In this document: positions 48,154-57,491 of the stretch, piece after piece
Numbering within the stretch: the stretch's first letter is position 1
How the letters are laid out: the number at the start of each line of letters is the position of its first letter
Assembly: GCF_033097525.1 (NCBI RefSeq)
Contig: NZ_CP109907.1
Span: 4,154,001-4,218,000 of the forward strand
Reading direction: 5' to 3'
Origin: Sphingobacterium sp. UGAL515B_05
GTDB taxonomy: Bacteria; Bacteroidota; Bacteroidia; Sphingobacteriales; Sphingobacteriaceae
DNA: 64,000 nt
Notes under the pieces: model-generated
The model's input: the letters and a program-made list of their open reading frames with translations, nothing else
Told to the model about the DNA's origin: nothing
The model's database searches: none
Made by a program: the position numbers and the translations under genes

Positions 48154-49470
48154 ATGGAACAAAATTCAGCATTACACCCAGCCGATATCGCGGAAGAAAT
48201 ATCGCGTTTAAGTAAAGGGGAGCAACATCAAGAGTTTATGGACTATCCTTTGGAGGATAGATTGGAGATCTTTTCTTTTTTTGAAATGGATGTCCAATAT
48301 ACGTTGATCAAATCCATGACGGAACATGAGCTGTCTGAATTGCTGAATAACCTGAAGCCGGATACGCGTAATGAATTGTTGTCGGAATTGCCGGATGACC
48401 TGATCAAATATCTGATCAATCTTTTGAATGAGCGCGAGAAGCAAATGGCTTTGGAGCTGATTGGTTATAAAGAGGACAGTATTGCCCGGCTTATGACACC
48501 AATGTATGTGCAGGTACGCCCTTATTATACCGTCGATGATGTTTTTCGGCATATCAAGGTGTTTGGAAGAAAGGCCGAAACGCTTAATTTTATTTATGTA
48601 GTCGATGAGAAAAATGTGTTGATCGATGACTTGAAAATTGGTCAATTACTACTATCGGATTCTTCTACCAAGATTTCCGACTTAATTGACTACAATTTTG
48701 CCGCGATTAAGGCTTCTACACCCATGGAAGAGGCATTTGAGATTTTTCAAAAATATGACCGTAGTGCTTTGCCTATTATTACTGAGGCAGGGGTATTGGT
48801 CGGAATTGTGACATTTGACGACGTGTTGGATCGAATTGAAGATCGGGATACAGAAGATATCCAGCGATTTGGGGGGATGGAAGAATTGGATCTGGCTTAT
48901 ACGAAAACTCCTTTGTTGCAATTGATCCAAAAAAGAGCCGGCTGGCTGATCATCTTGTTTTTTAGCGAAATGCTTACAGCCTCAGCAATGGGGTTTTTTG
49001 AAGGCGAATTGGAAAAGGCGGTTGTACTTGCCTTATTTGTTCCTTTAATTATATCCAGTGGAGGTAATTCGGGATCACAGGCGGCATCTTTAATTATTCG
49101 TGCCATGGCACTCGGTGAATTAAAGCTGAAAGATTGGTGGTACGTGATGAAGCGCGAAGTTTCTTCTGGTTTAATCTTAGGTGGAATATTAGGGTCGATC
49201 GGATTCCTACGGATATTGGCGTGGCATTTTCTTGGTCTGTATGACTATGGTCCTTATTGGATTTCAATTGGTTTTACGGTTGCTGTTTCCTTATTGTTTA
49301 TTGTTTTATGGGGGACTTTGTCAGGATCGTTTATTCCATTTATTCTACGTCGGTTTGGATTGGATCCAGCGACCGCATCAGCGCCATTTGTAGCTACATT
49401 GGTGGATGTTTCAGGATTGATTATCTATTTTACTGTTGCAGCATTCTTTCTGCATGGAAAACTACTGTAG
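48154..49470 (+). CDS. mgtE: magnesium transporter MgtE
   Basis: This 438-residue Mg2+ channel/transporter has a cytoplasmic MgtE N-domain with LNNLKPDTRNELLSELPDDL and a CBS pair from about residue 110 to 235 (VRPYYTVDDVFRHIK, SALPIITEAGVLVGIVTFDD). Five membrane helices follow, with VPLIISSGGNSGSQAASLIIRAMALGE (in two segments) and PATASAPFVATLVDVSGL, the pore and Mg2+-site region. It is full length and stands alone with its own promoter. Confidence 0.95.
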   Translation: MEQNSALHPADIAEEISRLSKGEQHQEFMDYPLEDRLEIFSFFEMDVQYTLIKSMTEHELSELLNNLKPDTRNELLSELPDDLIKYLINLLNEREKQMALELIGYKEDSIARLMTPMYVQVRPYYTVDDVFRHIKVFGRKAETLNFIYVVDEKNVLIDDLKIGQLLLSDSSTKISDLIDYNFAAIKASTPMEEAFEIFQKYDRSALPIITEAGVLVGIVTFDDVLDRIEDRDTEDIQRFGGMEELDLAYTKTPLLQLIQKRAGWLIILFFSEMLTASAMGFFEGELEKAVVLALFVPLIISSGGNSGSQAASLIIRAMALGELKLKDWWYVMKREVSSGLILGGILGSIGFLRILAWHFLGLYDYGPYWISIGFTVAVSLLFIVLWGTLSGSFIPFILRRFGLDPATASAPFVATLVDVSGLIIYFTVAAFFLHGKLL

Positions 49471-49490
49471 TTTGGATGATAAGATTTAAT

Positions 49491-49530
49491 AAAAAGAGCT
49501 TAAAGCATACTTATGATTTAGGCTCTTTTT
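49491..49530 (+). terminator. intrinsic terminator after mgtE
   Basis: AAAAAGAGC-type arm at 49491-49499 pairs with 49522-49530, followed by T-rich sequence. Confidence 0.6.
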
Positions 49531-49693
49531 ATCAAAAAATCTTTCTCATGTCTTTATTGAAGTCATCTGTCCATTCATTGTGGTCTGCACTCTTCTTCTT
49601 AGCATGTTTTTTTGCCTATCCTGTTTTTATTTGAAGTAGTTCATAATGGAATACAAGGAGATAGACTGAGAAGCTGAAAGCGCATTGTCTTGT

Positions 49694-50932
49694 TTATAAA
49701 TTGAGTCTGCGGTATAATTTTTCCTTTAAACCGCCTTTTTGCGCAATATAAATTCCTTTTTTCCCGGAAAATAAAAAAGCGACTATACACGCTATTGTTA
49801 TAAATAAAATAGGTTGAATCCCAAATAATTCATAACCCATTACAATACAGGCGAGCGGGGTGTTTGTAGCGCCTGAAAATACAGCTACAAAGCCCATAGC
49901 AGCCAGCAGGCTGATGGGAAGTGGAATAACGGTGCTTAATGCACTCCCTAAGGTTGCCCCGATAAAAAACAGCGGGGTGACTTCTCCGCCTTTAAATCCG
50001 GCAGAAAGGGTGAAAGTCGTTAAAAGTAATTTGATGATAAAGTCATAATAATTCGACTGATCGATAAATGCGTTCTGAATCATCGGGATACCAAGTCCAA
50101 TATAGTTGCTGCTATGGAATAACCTAATGATAAGTACCAAAATAATACCGCCAATTACCGGTCTAAGCAGAGGATATTTAATTCGTTTGAATTGAAGGCT
50201 AAAGAAATCGCTGGTAAATGTAAAAAGCCATGCTGTAACACCGAATAGCATGCCTGCGGCAAGGCTAAATCCAATATTGGTCAAAGAAAGCATTGGAATA
50301 ACATCATGAATTGGATAATGAGTGTGTGGAATATTCCATAATTGACAGCTGAAGTTCGCAAAATAGGCGGTAAATAAACAGGGCAGGATACCGAAATATC
50401 TTTTTTTGCCAATTAATAGGACTTCCAGACCAAATATTGTTCCGGCGAGTGGGGTGCCAAACACAGCGGCAAAGCCTGCAGTGATGCCGATGGAAATTAA
50501 GATACGGCGTTCAGTTTTATCGAAGTCAAACCAGCGATTGAGCTGATCGGAAACTGCTCCACCTATCTGAACGGCAGTTCCTTCACGGCCTGCCGAACCT
50601 CCAAACAGATGTGTAAGTAAAGTTCCGAATAGGACAAGAGGCGCCATGATAAGCGGAATGCGGCGTTGGGGATGAAGGTATTCTTCAATCAGCAGATTAT
50701 TTCCTTTGCTTGATGGATTGCCCCAATACTTATAGGACAATGCAATGGCAAATCCCGCTAGGGGGAGTCCATAAATTATCCAAGGATGAGCTTCTCGGTA
50801 CTGCGTTACCCAATTGAGGGAAAAGAGAAAAAATGCACAAATAGATCCTACGATGAAACCTATCGCACTACAGGAGATAAGCCATTTAAGAAAAAAATGA
50901 AGATTGCTTTGATTTGAATGTGTTATAGCCAT
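49694..50932 (-). CDS. voltage-gated chloride channel family protein (ClC)
   Basis: This 412-residue ClC protein has about ten membrane segments. The selectivity region GGSAGREGTAVQIGG contains the gating glutamate (GREG), and GITAGFAAVFGTPLAGTIFGLE is also diagnostic. The C-terminal KGGEVTPLFFIGATLGSAL is the third conserved block. It lacks CBS domains. By the gating glutamate and proton-glutamate context it could be a Cl-/H+ antiporter, but I cannot distinguish channel from antiporter. Confidence 0.9.
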   Translation of the reverse strand: MAITHSNQSNLHFFLKWLISCSAIGFIVGSICAFFLFSLNWVTQYREAHPWIIYGLPLAGFAIALSYKYWGNPSSKGNNLLIEEYLHPQRRIPLIMAPLVLFGTLLTHLFGGSAGREGTAVQIGGAVSDQLNRWFDFDKTERRILISIGITAGFAAVFGTPLAGTIFGLEVLLIGKKRYFGILPCLFTAYFANFSCQLWNIPHTHYPIHDVIPMLSLTNIGFSLAAGMLFGVTAWLFTFTSDFFSLQFKRIKYPLLRPVIGGIILVLIIRLFHSSNYIGLGIPMIQNAFIDQSNYYDFIIKLLLTTFTLSAGFKGGEVTPLFFIGATLGSALSTVIPLPISLLAAMGFVAVFSGATNTPLACIVMGYELFGIQPILFITIACIVAFLFSGKKGIYIAQKGGLKEKLYRRLNL

Positions 50933-51037
50933 AAGTCTACACTTTATATAAAATTGTTGTTTTATACTAAAATAGTAGACGTCATCAGCTTATTAGGGCG
51001 GTTCGGGGCAGACATCATTGCCATATTTATTTCAAAT

Positions 51038-51412
51038 CTACAAAAAGCGAATCATAATAGCAACCCAACCTGCGATCATAAGCAATCCGCCGAGCGGGGT
51101 AATTGGGCCAAGAAACTTTAGATTCTTTTTCCAGTATTCGGCAAACGATAGAAAATATATACTTACCGAGAATAAAAGAGTTCCTAATGTGATCAGATAA
51201 AATGCAACTCGTTCAGACTGAAGCTCAAAGTGGAAATTAAATCCTAAAATCAATAGGGTTAGCGCAGCATACATTTGATATCGAACGCCGACCTCAAAGG
51301 ATTCCAGCTTTTCAGCGGATAGGATTTTTTTGAATGCATGTGCTCCAAATGCACCTAGGATAATAGCGAGGCCGCCAAATAGGGCGGCTGTGATGATGAC
51401 AACGTTTTGCAT
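51038..51412 (-). CDS. DUF423 family membrane protein
   Basis: This 124-residue integral membrane protein has about four helices. The hallmark GGLAIILGAFGAHAFKK lies near the start and ITPLGGLLMIAGWVAI at the end. It belongs to DUF423 (YgdD-like), whose function is unknown. It lies 11 bp downstream of the elaA gene on the same strand. Confidence 0.9.
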   Translation of the reverse strand: MQNVVIITAALFGGLAIILGAFGAHAFKKILSAEKLESFEVGVRYQMYAALTLLILGFNFHFELQSERVAFYLITLGTLLFSVSIYFLSFAEYWKKNLKFLGPITPLGGLLMIAGWVAIMIRFL

Positions 51413-51423
51413 GCCTAAATTTA

Positions 51424-51876
51424 CTAAATTGCGGGTTTAATCATATCAATATGAAGGATTCCATAATCAGGGTAGGGCTCGGAAATTTGCTCAAAGCCTA
51501 ATTTTTCATAAAAGGATTTTAAATGAAATTGCGCACCTATCTGTATCTCGCCTTCACCAAATTCTTTGTGGAGCGATTCGATGGAATGCATCATTAATTG
51601 TTGACTCAGGCCGGTTCCGCGCGCTTCCTCGGCAACGATAACCCGACCAATGGAAGCTTGTGGGTAGGAAAGGCCCGGAGGAACTAATCTCGTGTATGCT
51701 ATAATACGATCATCTTGTTCTGTCCACAGATGCAGACAAGCAAAATCTTTATCGTCCAATTCAGGATATAAACATTCCTGCTCCAAAACAAAAACTTCCA
51801 TGCGAAGCTTTAAAATACGATATAATTCTTTCGTGTTGAGTTCGTCAAAACTCTTTAGGTTCCACTGAAAAGCCAT
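51424..51876 (-). CDS. ElaA-like GNAT N-acetyltransferase
   Basis: This 150-residue GNAT-fold protein has the acetyl-CoA pyrophosphate loop IGRVIVAEEARGTGLSQQLM and the ElaA-type N-terminus WNLKSFDELNTKELYRILKL, EQECLYPELDDKD. A C-terminal FYEKLGFEQIS completes the fold. The acceptor is unknown. It probably forms a unit with the DUF423 gene downstream. Confidence 0.9.
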   Translation of the reverse strand: MAFQWNLKSFDELNTKELYRILKLRMEVFVLEQECLYPELDDKDFACLHLWTEQDDRIIAYTRLVPPGLSYPQASIGRVIVAEEARGTGLSQQLMMHSIESLHKEFGEGEIQIGAQFHLKSFYEKLGFEQISEPYPDYGILHIDMIKPAI

Positions 51877-51888
51877 AATTGAAATAAA

Positions 51889-51952
51889 AATAGAGCCAAA
51901 TTATACAATCGATATGGTTGGAAAGACATACCCAATTTAATTTGACTCTATT
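51889..51952. terminator. imperfect inverted repeat after yqeY
   Basis: The 15-nt arms (51889-51903 with 51938-51952) have one mismatch and a 34-nt loop. It lies between the yqeY stop and the elaA start, and could be a terminator, though the long loop makes it weak. Confidence 0.4.
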
Positions 51953-51964
51953 GATTTGAGCGTT

Positions 51965-52414
51965 TTATGCGAGTAGACTTTTAACAACTTCAGAGATGGT
52001 TTTCCCATCTGCTTGTCCAGCAAGCTTTTGATTTGCGGCACCCATTACTTTGCCCATATCTTTAATGGAAGAAGCTCCTGTTTCGGCGATAATTGCTTTG
52101 ACAATCGTTTCAACTTCTTCCTTGCTTAACTGTTTTGGTAGATAAGCTTCAATAACTTTTTCTTCCTCAACTTCAATTTCATAAAGATCTTCCCGGTTTT
52201 GAGTCTTATAAATTTCCGCAGATTCGCGACGTTGTTTTACAAGTTTTTGTAAAACTTTAATCTCCGCCTCCTGGTTAAGATCTTCGGCATGGCCCTTTTC
52301 TGTCTTTGCTAAGAGGATAGCTGCCTTAATTGCACGTAAGCCACGTAATTTTGCCGTGTCTTTTGCGATCATTGCGGCCTTAATGTCTTGATTTATTTGT
52401 ATTTCTAATGACAT
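51965..52414 (-). CDS. GatB/YqeY domain protein
   Basis: This 149-residue protein has the YqeY signatures MIAKDTAKLRGLRAIKAA, LVKQRRESAEIY, EAYLPKQLSKEEVE, and the C-terminal MGKVMGAANQKLAGQADGK. It resembles the tail of the GatB amidotransferase subunit and probably binds tRNA. A precise function is not known. The start at 52414 is chosen over a longer frame that runs into the SDR gene. It lies 10 bp downstream of that gene and is likely co-transcribed. Confidence 0.9.
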   Translation of the reverse strand: MSLEIQINQDIKAAMIAKDTAKLRGLRAIKAAILLAKTEKGHAEDLNQEAEIKVLQKLVKQRRESAEIYKTQNREDLYEIEVEEEKVIEAYLPKQLSKEEVETIVKAIIAETGASSIKDMGKVMGAANQKLAGQADGKTISEVVKSLLA

Positions 52415-52424
52415 GATATTTAAA

Positions 52425-53186
52425 TTATTTTCGATTGACAATTGCGCCTGTCGCTTGCGCTGTAGGCATTATTAAGAGATCGTTTATATTCACATGTGCC
52501 GGTCTGGTAATGACGAAAAGGATCGTTTCGGCAATATCTTTCCCTGTCAGGGGTTGTACACCATTGTAAACATTTTTAGCTCTTTCCCGATCTCCATGGA
52601 AACGAACTTCCGAAAACTCTGTCTCCACCATTCCGGGGTCGATAGAGGTTACTTTAATGCCCTGAGTTAGCAAATCAATGCGCATAGCTTTAGTCAACGC
52701 ATCAACGGCATGTTTGGTAGCACAGTACACATTTCCATTCGGATAAACCTCTTTCCCTGCAATAGATCCTAAATTAACAATATGGGCGCCGTTTTCGGTA
52801 TCCATAAGTGGTATCACAGATTTACTCACATACAGTAAACCTTTAATATTGGTATCAATCATTCTGTCCCAATCTCCGATATCACCATCTTGGATAGGAT
52901 CCAATCCTTGACTCAGACCAGCGTTGTTGATGAGGACATTTATTTTTTTCCATGCTGGAGGCAGGCCCTCAATCTGATTCGCAACTTGTTCTGCATCGCG
53001 AACGTCAAGCTCAAAAATATGGATCTGAATAGTAGGGTAGGCCGCTAACAATGCATCTTTTAATGCCTCTAAACGGTTTAACCTGCGCGCGCAAAGTAAA
53101 AGATTGTACCCCTCTTTCGCTAAAACTTCGGCACAAGCCTGACCAATTCCTGAACTTGCTCCTGTAATAAAAACTGTTTTAGTCAT
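52425..53186 (-). CDS. SDR-family NAD(P)-dependent oxidoreductase
   Basis: This 253-residue short-chain dehydrogenase has TGASSGIGQACAEVLA (cofactor loop), NNAGLSQG, the catalytic Ser in NLGSIAGKEVYPNG and the Tyr-Lys pair in YCATKHAV. The sequence resembles YdfG/malonic-semialdehyde-reductase-like SDRs (serine or 3-hydroxy acid dehydrogenases), but the substrate is inferred only weakly. The start at MTKTVFITG (53186) is used rather than an upstream in-frame ATG. Confidence 0.9.
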   Translation of the reverse strand: MTKTVFITGASSGIGQACAEVLAKEGYNLLLCARRLNRLEALKDALLAAYPTIQIHIFELDVRDAEQVANQIEGLPPAWKKINVLINNAGLSQGLDPIQDGDIGDWDRMIDTNIKGLLYVSKSVIPLMDTENGAHIVNLGSIAGKEVYPNGNVYCATKHAVDALTKAMRIDLLTQGIKVTSIDPGMVETEFSEVRFHGDRERAKNVYNGVQPLTGKDIAETILFVITRPAHVNINDLLIMPTAQATGAIVNRK

Positions 53187-53250
53187 ATAAAGTAACTCGT
53201 TGATATTAAAAATTAATCCGATTTGATTCAAAACCAGATCTTAGCTTGCA

Positions 53251-53991
53251 CTATTTTGTAGCAATATAGATGGTACAGATACCAAATGTTTGCGGTCTAA
53301 CAATAGTGTCATGAAAACCTGCTTTTTTGTTTATGGCAACGAACTTTTGTCCATCTGGAAATTGAGCAACAGATTCTGGTAAATATTCATATGCACTGGA
53401 ATCTTTTGAAAAGAATTTTCCAATGGTTGGTGTAATAAACTTGAAATAAAAATTATAAAGCTGTTTAATGGGGAATTTCTTCGGATTCGAAAATTCTAAA
53501 ATAACAGCTTTCCCACCAGGTTTTAACACGCGGTATATGTCTGATAGGCCTTTCTCCAAGTTTTCGAAATTACGGACACCAAATGCTACGGTAACAGCGT
53601 CGAACGTATTATCTTCAAATTGAAGCCTCTCTGAGTCTCCTAACGCTACCTCAAATTGATTAGCTAATCCCTTGCTTGCAATTTTTTTCTTAGCGACTTC
53701 AAGCATTCCTTGGGAAATATCGACACCAATAATCTTTTTTGGATTCAAGATTTTAATTGATTCCAATGCAAAATCACCGGTTCCTGTCGCTACATCCAAC
53801 ATCAGTTGCGGTTTTATGGACTTTAATGCATTGATGGCTTTTTTGCGCCATATAATGTCAATACCCAAAGACATGAAATGGTTTAAAAAATCATAGGAAT
53901 GGGAGATGTTGTCAAACATATCTGCCACCTGTTTCTTCTTCCCATCGTTGGTATCTTTGTAGGGTTTTAATGTTGAGGAGTCGTGCGTCAT
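53251..53991 (-). CDS. ubiE: demethylmenaquinone methyltransferase (MenG/UbiE)
   Basis: This 246-residue SAM methyltransferase of the UbiE family has VADMFDNISHSYDFLNHFMS, the SAM motif LDVATGTGDFALE, GVDISQGMLEVAK, VTVAFGVRNFENLEKGL and VILEFSNPKKFPIKQLY. As a Bacteroidota enzyme it most likely methylates demethylmenaquinone in menaquinone synthesis. The -7 box is 5 nt before the ATG. Its neighbours are unrelated. Confidence 0.95.
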   Translation of the reverse strand: MTHDSSTLKPYKDTNDGKKKQVADMFDNISHSYDFLNHFMSLGIDIIWRKKAINALKSIKPQLMLDVATGTGDFALESIKILNPKKIIGVDISQGMLEVAKKKIASKGLANQFEVALGDSERLQFEDNTFDAVTVAFGVRNFENLEKGLSDIYRVLKPGGKAVILEFSNPKKFPIKQLYNFYFKFITPTIGKFFSKDSSAYEYLPESVAQFPDGQKFVAINKKAGFHDTIVRPQTFGICTIYIATK

Positions 53992-53996
53992 AGTTA

Positions 53997-54004
53997 CAAA
54001 GATA
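53997..54004 (-). promoter_or_regulatory. -7 box (TATCTTTG) of ubiE/menG
   Basis: It ends 5 nt before the ATG on the minus strand and predicts a very short or absent leader. Confidence 0.5.
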
Positions 54005-54110
54005 CAATATATGAATATTTTTTAGAGCTAAAAAAGGGATTTGTTTTCATCTTAAAGTCAGTTTGTATTGATGATAGTGGAGCGTATTGATTTGCTTTTT
54101 ACCATTTTGC

Positions 54111-54208
54111 TTATTCACAATGGCTTAAGTTATTAACATTTTTTAATGTGTTGATTTTAAGTGGTAATTTTTTATTTTCAACATCTTTTCAACAGTAAGT
54201 GTTGAAAA
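54111..54208. other. cluster of DnaA-box-like nonamers upstream of dnaB
   Basis: Within 98 bp are TTATTCACA (54111, exact match to TTATNCACA), TTATTAACA (54130), TTTTCAACA (54176 and 54186) and TGTTGAAAA (54200, the inverse). The surrounding DNA is AT-rich. The density suggests DnaA binding, either as a replication origin or as a regulator of dnaB. It is not a proven origin. Confidence 0.45.
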
Positions 54209-54311
54209 CTCACTATGTAAATCTGTGTCCTTCAAAGCTTTTTGAGGTTTCGGGTGTGATCGTTGAATTTCTCTGTGTGTAACTCCGCATGGTGGTGAAT
54301 TTTATTTTTTA

Positions 54312-54319
54312 TACATTTG
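54312..54319 (+). promoter_or_regulatory. -7 box (TACATTTG) of dnaB
   Basis: It matches TAnnTTTG 54 bp before the dnaB ATG. No TTG was found at the ideal -33. Confidence 0.45.
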
Positions 54320-54373
54320 TTATCCTATCTAAAATTTATACGGATAGCAAAGCTATATTTCTGATATAATATC

Positions 54374-55987
54374 ATGATGAACGACAGTAATTTTGAAGCG
54401 AATAACACGGATAATAACAAACGGGGTAATTATGGCGAACGTCGTACCAAATTAAATAATTTGGTGAGTGGTTTGGGTAAACTTCCGCCGCAGGCAGTGG
54501 ATCTTGAGGAGGCTGTTTTGGGAGCTTTGATGCTTGAAAAGAATGCGCTGAGTGAAATTATTGATATTTTAAAAGCAGAATCGTTCTATAAGGAATCACA
54601 TCAAAAGATCTTTGAAGCGATTTTTGGCCTTTTTCAAAAGACTTCTCCAATTGATATATTAACCGTTACCTCGGAACTTAGACGGATGGGGGCTCTTGAA
54701 ATGGTTGGCGGTGCTTATTATATTACGCAATTGACAGATCGAGTGGTTTCGGCAGCTAATATTGAGTATCATGCACGTATTATTTCACAGAAATATATTC
54801 AGCGTGAGCTGATCAAGGTTTCTACGGAAATTATTAACAGTTCATATGATGAAACCTCAGATATCTTCGATCTGTTGGATCATGCCGAAAAAAGTTTGTT
54901 TGATATCGCGCAGAATAACTTGCGGAGAGATTCAAGAAAGATGGACGATATTATGCGTGAGGCGATCTCTAATCTTGAGATGCTGCGTGACCGCACAGAT
55001 GGTCTGACAGGTGTGCCTTCGGGTTTGACTGCCTTGGATCGTATGACTTCAGGTTGGCAGCCTTCTGATCTGGTTATTATTGCAGCACGTCCAGCGATGG
55101 GAAAGACGGCATTCGTACTTTCCGTTGCACGTAATGCTGCAGTGGAACACGGAAAAGCAGTCGCCGTATTCTCTTTGGAGATGTCATCCGTTCAGCTTGT
55201 CAATCGTCTAATCGCCGGTGAAACCGAAATTGAGCAAGAGAAATTGAAAAAAGGAAATCTTGCTGATCATGAATGGCAACAATTACATTCGAGAATTGGC
55301 CGTTTAACCGATGCGCCTATTATTATTGATGATACGCCGGCGTTGAACGTGTTTGAATTTAGGGCTAAATGTAGACGGTTAAAGGCTCAATACGATATTC
55401 AAATGGTGATCGTCGATTACCTGCAGTTAATGCATGGAAAAGCTGAAGGTAAAGGTGGGGGGAACCGTGAACAAGAGATCGGTAGTATTTCCCGTGCTTT
55501 GAAATCTGTAGCTAAGGAGCTAAACATCCCCGTGCTGGCATTATCGCAGCTGAGTCGTGCTGTAGAGTCAAGACCAGGAAATAGTAAGCGTCCTATGTTG
55601 TCCGATTTGCGGGAGTCTGGTTCTATTGAGCAGGATGCGGATATGGTTCTTTTCTTATATAGACCCGAATATTATGGTTTGACAGAAGATGAAGAGGGGC
55701 GTCCTACTGCCGGTGTCGGTGAAGTTATTATTGCAAAACACCGTAATGGGGAGACCGGAATTGTTCCACTTCGTTTTGTGGGTAAATTTGTGAAGTTTGT
55801 GGATTTAGAAGATGAGTTTTCGGGTCTTGGTGGTGGAGATGGATTCGGTGATGCGCCGGCTACATTTTCTGCTTCTGCATTAAATCCGTCGCCAAACTTT
55901 GCTGATGATTTTAGTGCTGGGGGCTTCAGTGGGGGTATTACGATGCCATCCCGCATGAACGATATGCCTGATGATGCGCCATTTTAG
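54374..55987 (+). CDS. dnaB: replicative DNA helicase DnaB
   Basis: This 537-residue hexameric helicase has the N-terminal domain LPPQAVDLEEAVLGALMLEK. The RecA-type core has Walker A IAARPAMGKTAFVLS, SLEMSSVQLVNRL, Walker B MVIVDYLQLM and the arginine-finger region SKRPMLSDLRESGSIEQDADMVL (two parts). The C-terminus has a glycine/serine-rich low-complexity tail (GGGDGFGDAPATFSASA). No intein interrupts it. Confidence 0.95.
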   Translation: MMNDSNFEANNTDNNKRGNYGERRTKLNNLVSGLGKLPPQAVDLEEAVLGALMLEKNALSEIIDILKAESFYKESHQKIFEAIFGLFQKTSPIDILTVTSELRRMGALEMVGGAYYITQLTDRVVSAANIEYHARIISQKYIQRELIKVSTEIINSSYDETSDIFDLLDHAEKSLFDIAQNNLRRDSRKMDDIMREAISNLEMLRDRTDGLTGVPSGLTALDRMTSGWQPSDLVIIAARPAMGKTAFVLSVARNAAVEHGKAVAVFSLEMSSVQLVNRLIAGETEIEQEKLKKGNLADHEWQQLHSRIGRLTDAPIIIDDTPALNVFEFRAKCRRLKAQYDIQMVIVDYLQLMHGKAEGKGGGNREQEIGSISRALKSVAKELNIPVLALSQLSRAVESRPGNSKRPMLSDLRESGSIEQDADMVLFLYRPEYYGLTEDEEGRPTAGVGEVIIAKHRNGETGIVPLRFVGKFVKFVDLEDEFSGLGGGDGFGDAPATFSASALNPSPNFADDFSAGGFSGGITMPSRMNDMPDDAPF

Positions 55988-56020
55988 CGATTAATTTTAC
56001 ATAAGTATTCCTAAATAACA

Positions 56021-56052
56021 GAAAAAACCGAATGATTAAATTCGGTTTTTTC
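56021..56052. terminator. bidirectional intrinsic terminator
   Basis: A 12-bp perfect stem (56021-56032 with 56041-56052) has an 8-nt loop and A6/T6 tracts, after dnaB and facing the convergent DUF3078 gene. Confidence 0.88.
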
Positions 56053-56111
56053 GTTTACGGCGCCTAAGTAATTTATGTGGCTTATGAAGGCGTGTGCTAT
56101 TTTTTTTACCT

Positions 56112-57005
56112 TTAAAATTTGTACGTCACACCCGCACCGACAATTTGCCTGATCTGTAAAGCTGAATTTCTCTTTCCAACTTCAACGTCATCTTTAATAA
56201 TCGGAATAGCCGTATTGTCATCGTAGATCATCTGTACGCCTGCATTTACTGTAATAAACTTATTTACCTTCATAAAAAGATTGGCCGTATAGTCGATATC
56301 CACATTTTGAGGTTTATCTAAATAGTTTGAATAGAGTTTTAGTATATTTTCAAATGAAATGTTTTCCATTAGATTCACTTTGTAATAGGCGTCGAATGAT
56401 GCTCCAAATTCAGTACGGGACTTGCTGCTTGGATCCAATCCATATCGTGTGGATAGGAGTGTATCACTTACGAATACAAACCGCACAGCGGCAGGAGAAA
56501 GATTAAATCGGAGGTTGTCGGATCGTTTATACGCAAAACCGGGGCCAAAGCTCAGGTATGCCGGAGCTAAAAATCTGGATATCCTTTTTTTAGGTGATGC
56601 GGTGTAATCATAACCATCGGCAAATTGTGTGTTAAAGTTTAGAAAAAAGGTATAAAGCCAATACTGAGATGCCTGATGTCCCAATAAGCTATTTAAAACT
56701 AATCGGTCATCATTTTTGCGCCAGTCCGACTCTTTTTGAAAGGTTAGCCCATAGGCCGCAAGGACCTTGTTGTCCCATGACCATTTGCCTTTTTTGTAAT
56801 TGAAGTCGTAATTAAGAGTTAGGTTGCCGGAGAATGAATTTACCCCACCTGCAGCCCAATTAGAAAATGAACTTTGGTTGATCAGAAAGGTGTTTTCTCC
56901 TTTGATAATCCAGGTTTTGGAACTGTCTACTGCGGCTGTTTGGGCATAGGTTTCATATGCTATTAAACTTAAAGCAATAAGGATAATTGATTTTATTATT
57001 TTCAT
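56112..57005 (-). CDS. DUF3078 outer-membrane beta-barrel protein
   Basis: This 297-residue protein begins with a signal peptide (MKIIKSIILIALSLIAYETYA). The body is rich in amphipathic strands and aromatic residues (LNYDFNYKKGKWSWDNKVL, LLGHQASQYWLYTFFLNF, YLSFGPGFAYKR) and ends in the aromatic GAGVTYKF, typical of outer-membrane barrels. The QSSFSNWAAGGVNSFSG block is the DUF3078 hallmark. The function is unknown. Confidence 0.87.
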   Translation of the reverse strand: MKIIKSIILIALSLIAYETYAQTAAVDSSKTWIIKGENTFLINQSSFSNWAAGGVNSFSGNLTLNYDFNYKKGKWSWDNKVLAAYGLTFQKESDWRKNDDRLVLNSLLGHQASQYWLYTFFLNFNTQFADGYDYTASPKKRISRFLAPAYLSFGPGFAYKRSDNLRFNLSPAAVRFVFVSDTLLSTRYGLDPSSKSRTEFGASFDAYYKVNLMENISFENILKLYSNYLDKPQNVDIDYTANLFMKVNKFITVNAGVQMIYDDNTAIPIIKDDVEVGKRNSALQIRQIVGAGVTYKF

Positions 57006-57491
57006 GTGTATACTTATTTTGTTTGCATTTCCATGTTATTATAAGCCAAATGAGCCAGCTAGTTTTACATCTTTTTAGACAACTAACGCAACGGCTTTAT
57101 TTCTGCATGTTGAAGTTGTTGAAATATATTTCATTCCTATTGTCACATATAGTAAATGCGATCTGATCGATGCGCTTAAAACGAGGCTATTATCTATTTT
57201 CAGCGTGATATTTTAAGCGTGTACGAGAAAATAAATGTTTTATAACTAAACGAATAAATGAGGTTTATGTTTTTTTGTCCTTTTGATTGTGTTTATTTTA
57301 AATAAAATCAGAACTTTGTGCACTTTTGGGTTTGTTAGAATGGTAGCTCTTAACGTTAGAATAGCAGGCCTTAGGCAAAAGTTGGTGAACAGCCTTCGAT
57401 AATGACAAGAAGCGAATAGAATTCATTATTTTGGATCGAACAAGTTTGCTTTAATTGGGGTATTGATGGCAAAAACTAATAAAATATTTCA
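57006..57491. other. AT-rich intergenic region between DUF3078 and rlmH
   Basis: 486 bp between divergent genes. I see no gene, tRNA or strong hairpin in it; it probably holds the two promoters. Confidence 0.5.

Noticed and set aside
54374..55987. Intein or frameshift in dnaB
   Set aside because: All DnaB motifs are contiguous and the length is normal; no splicing-domain insertion is seen.
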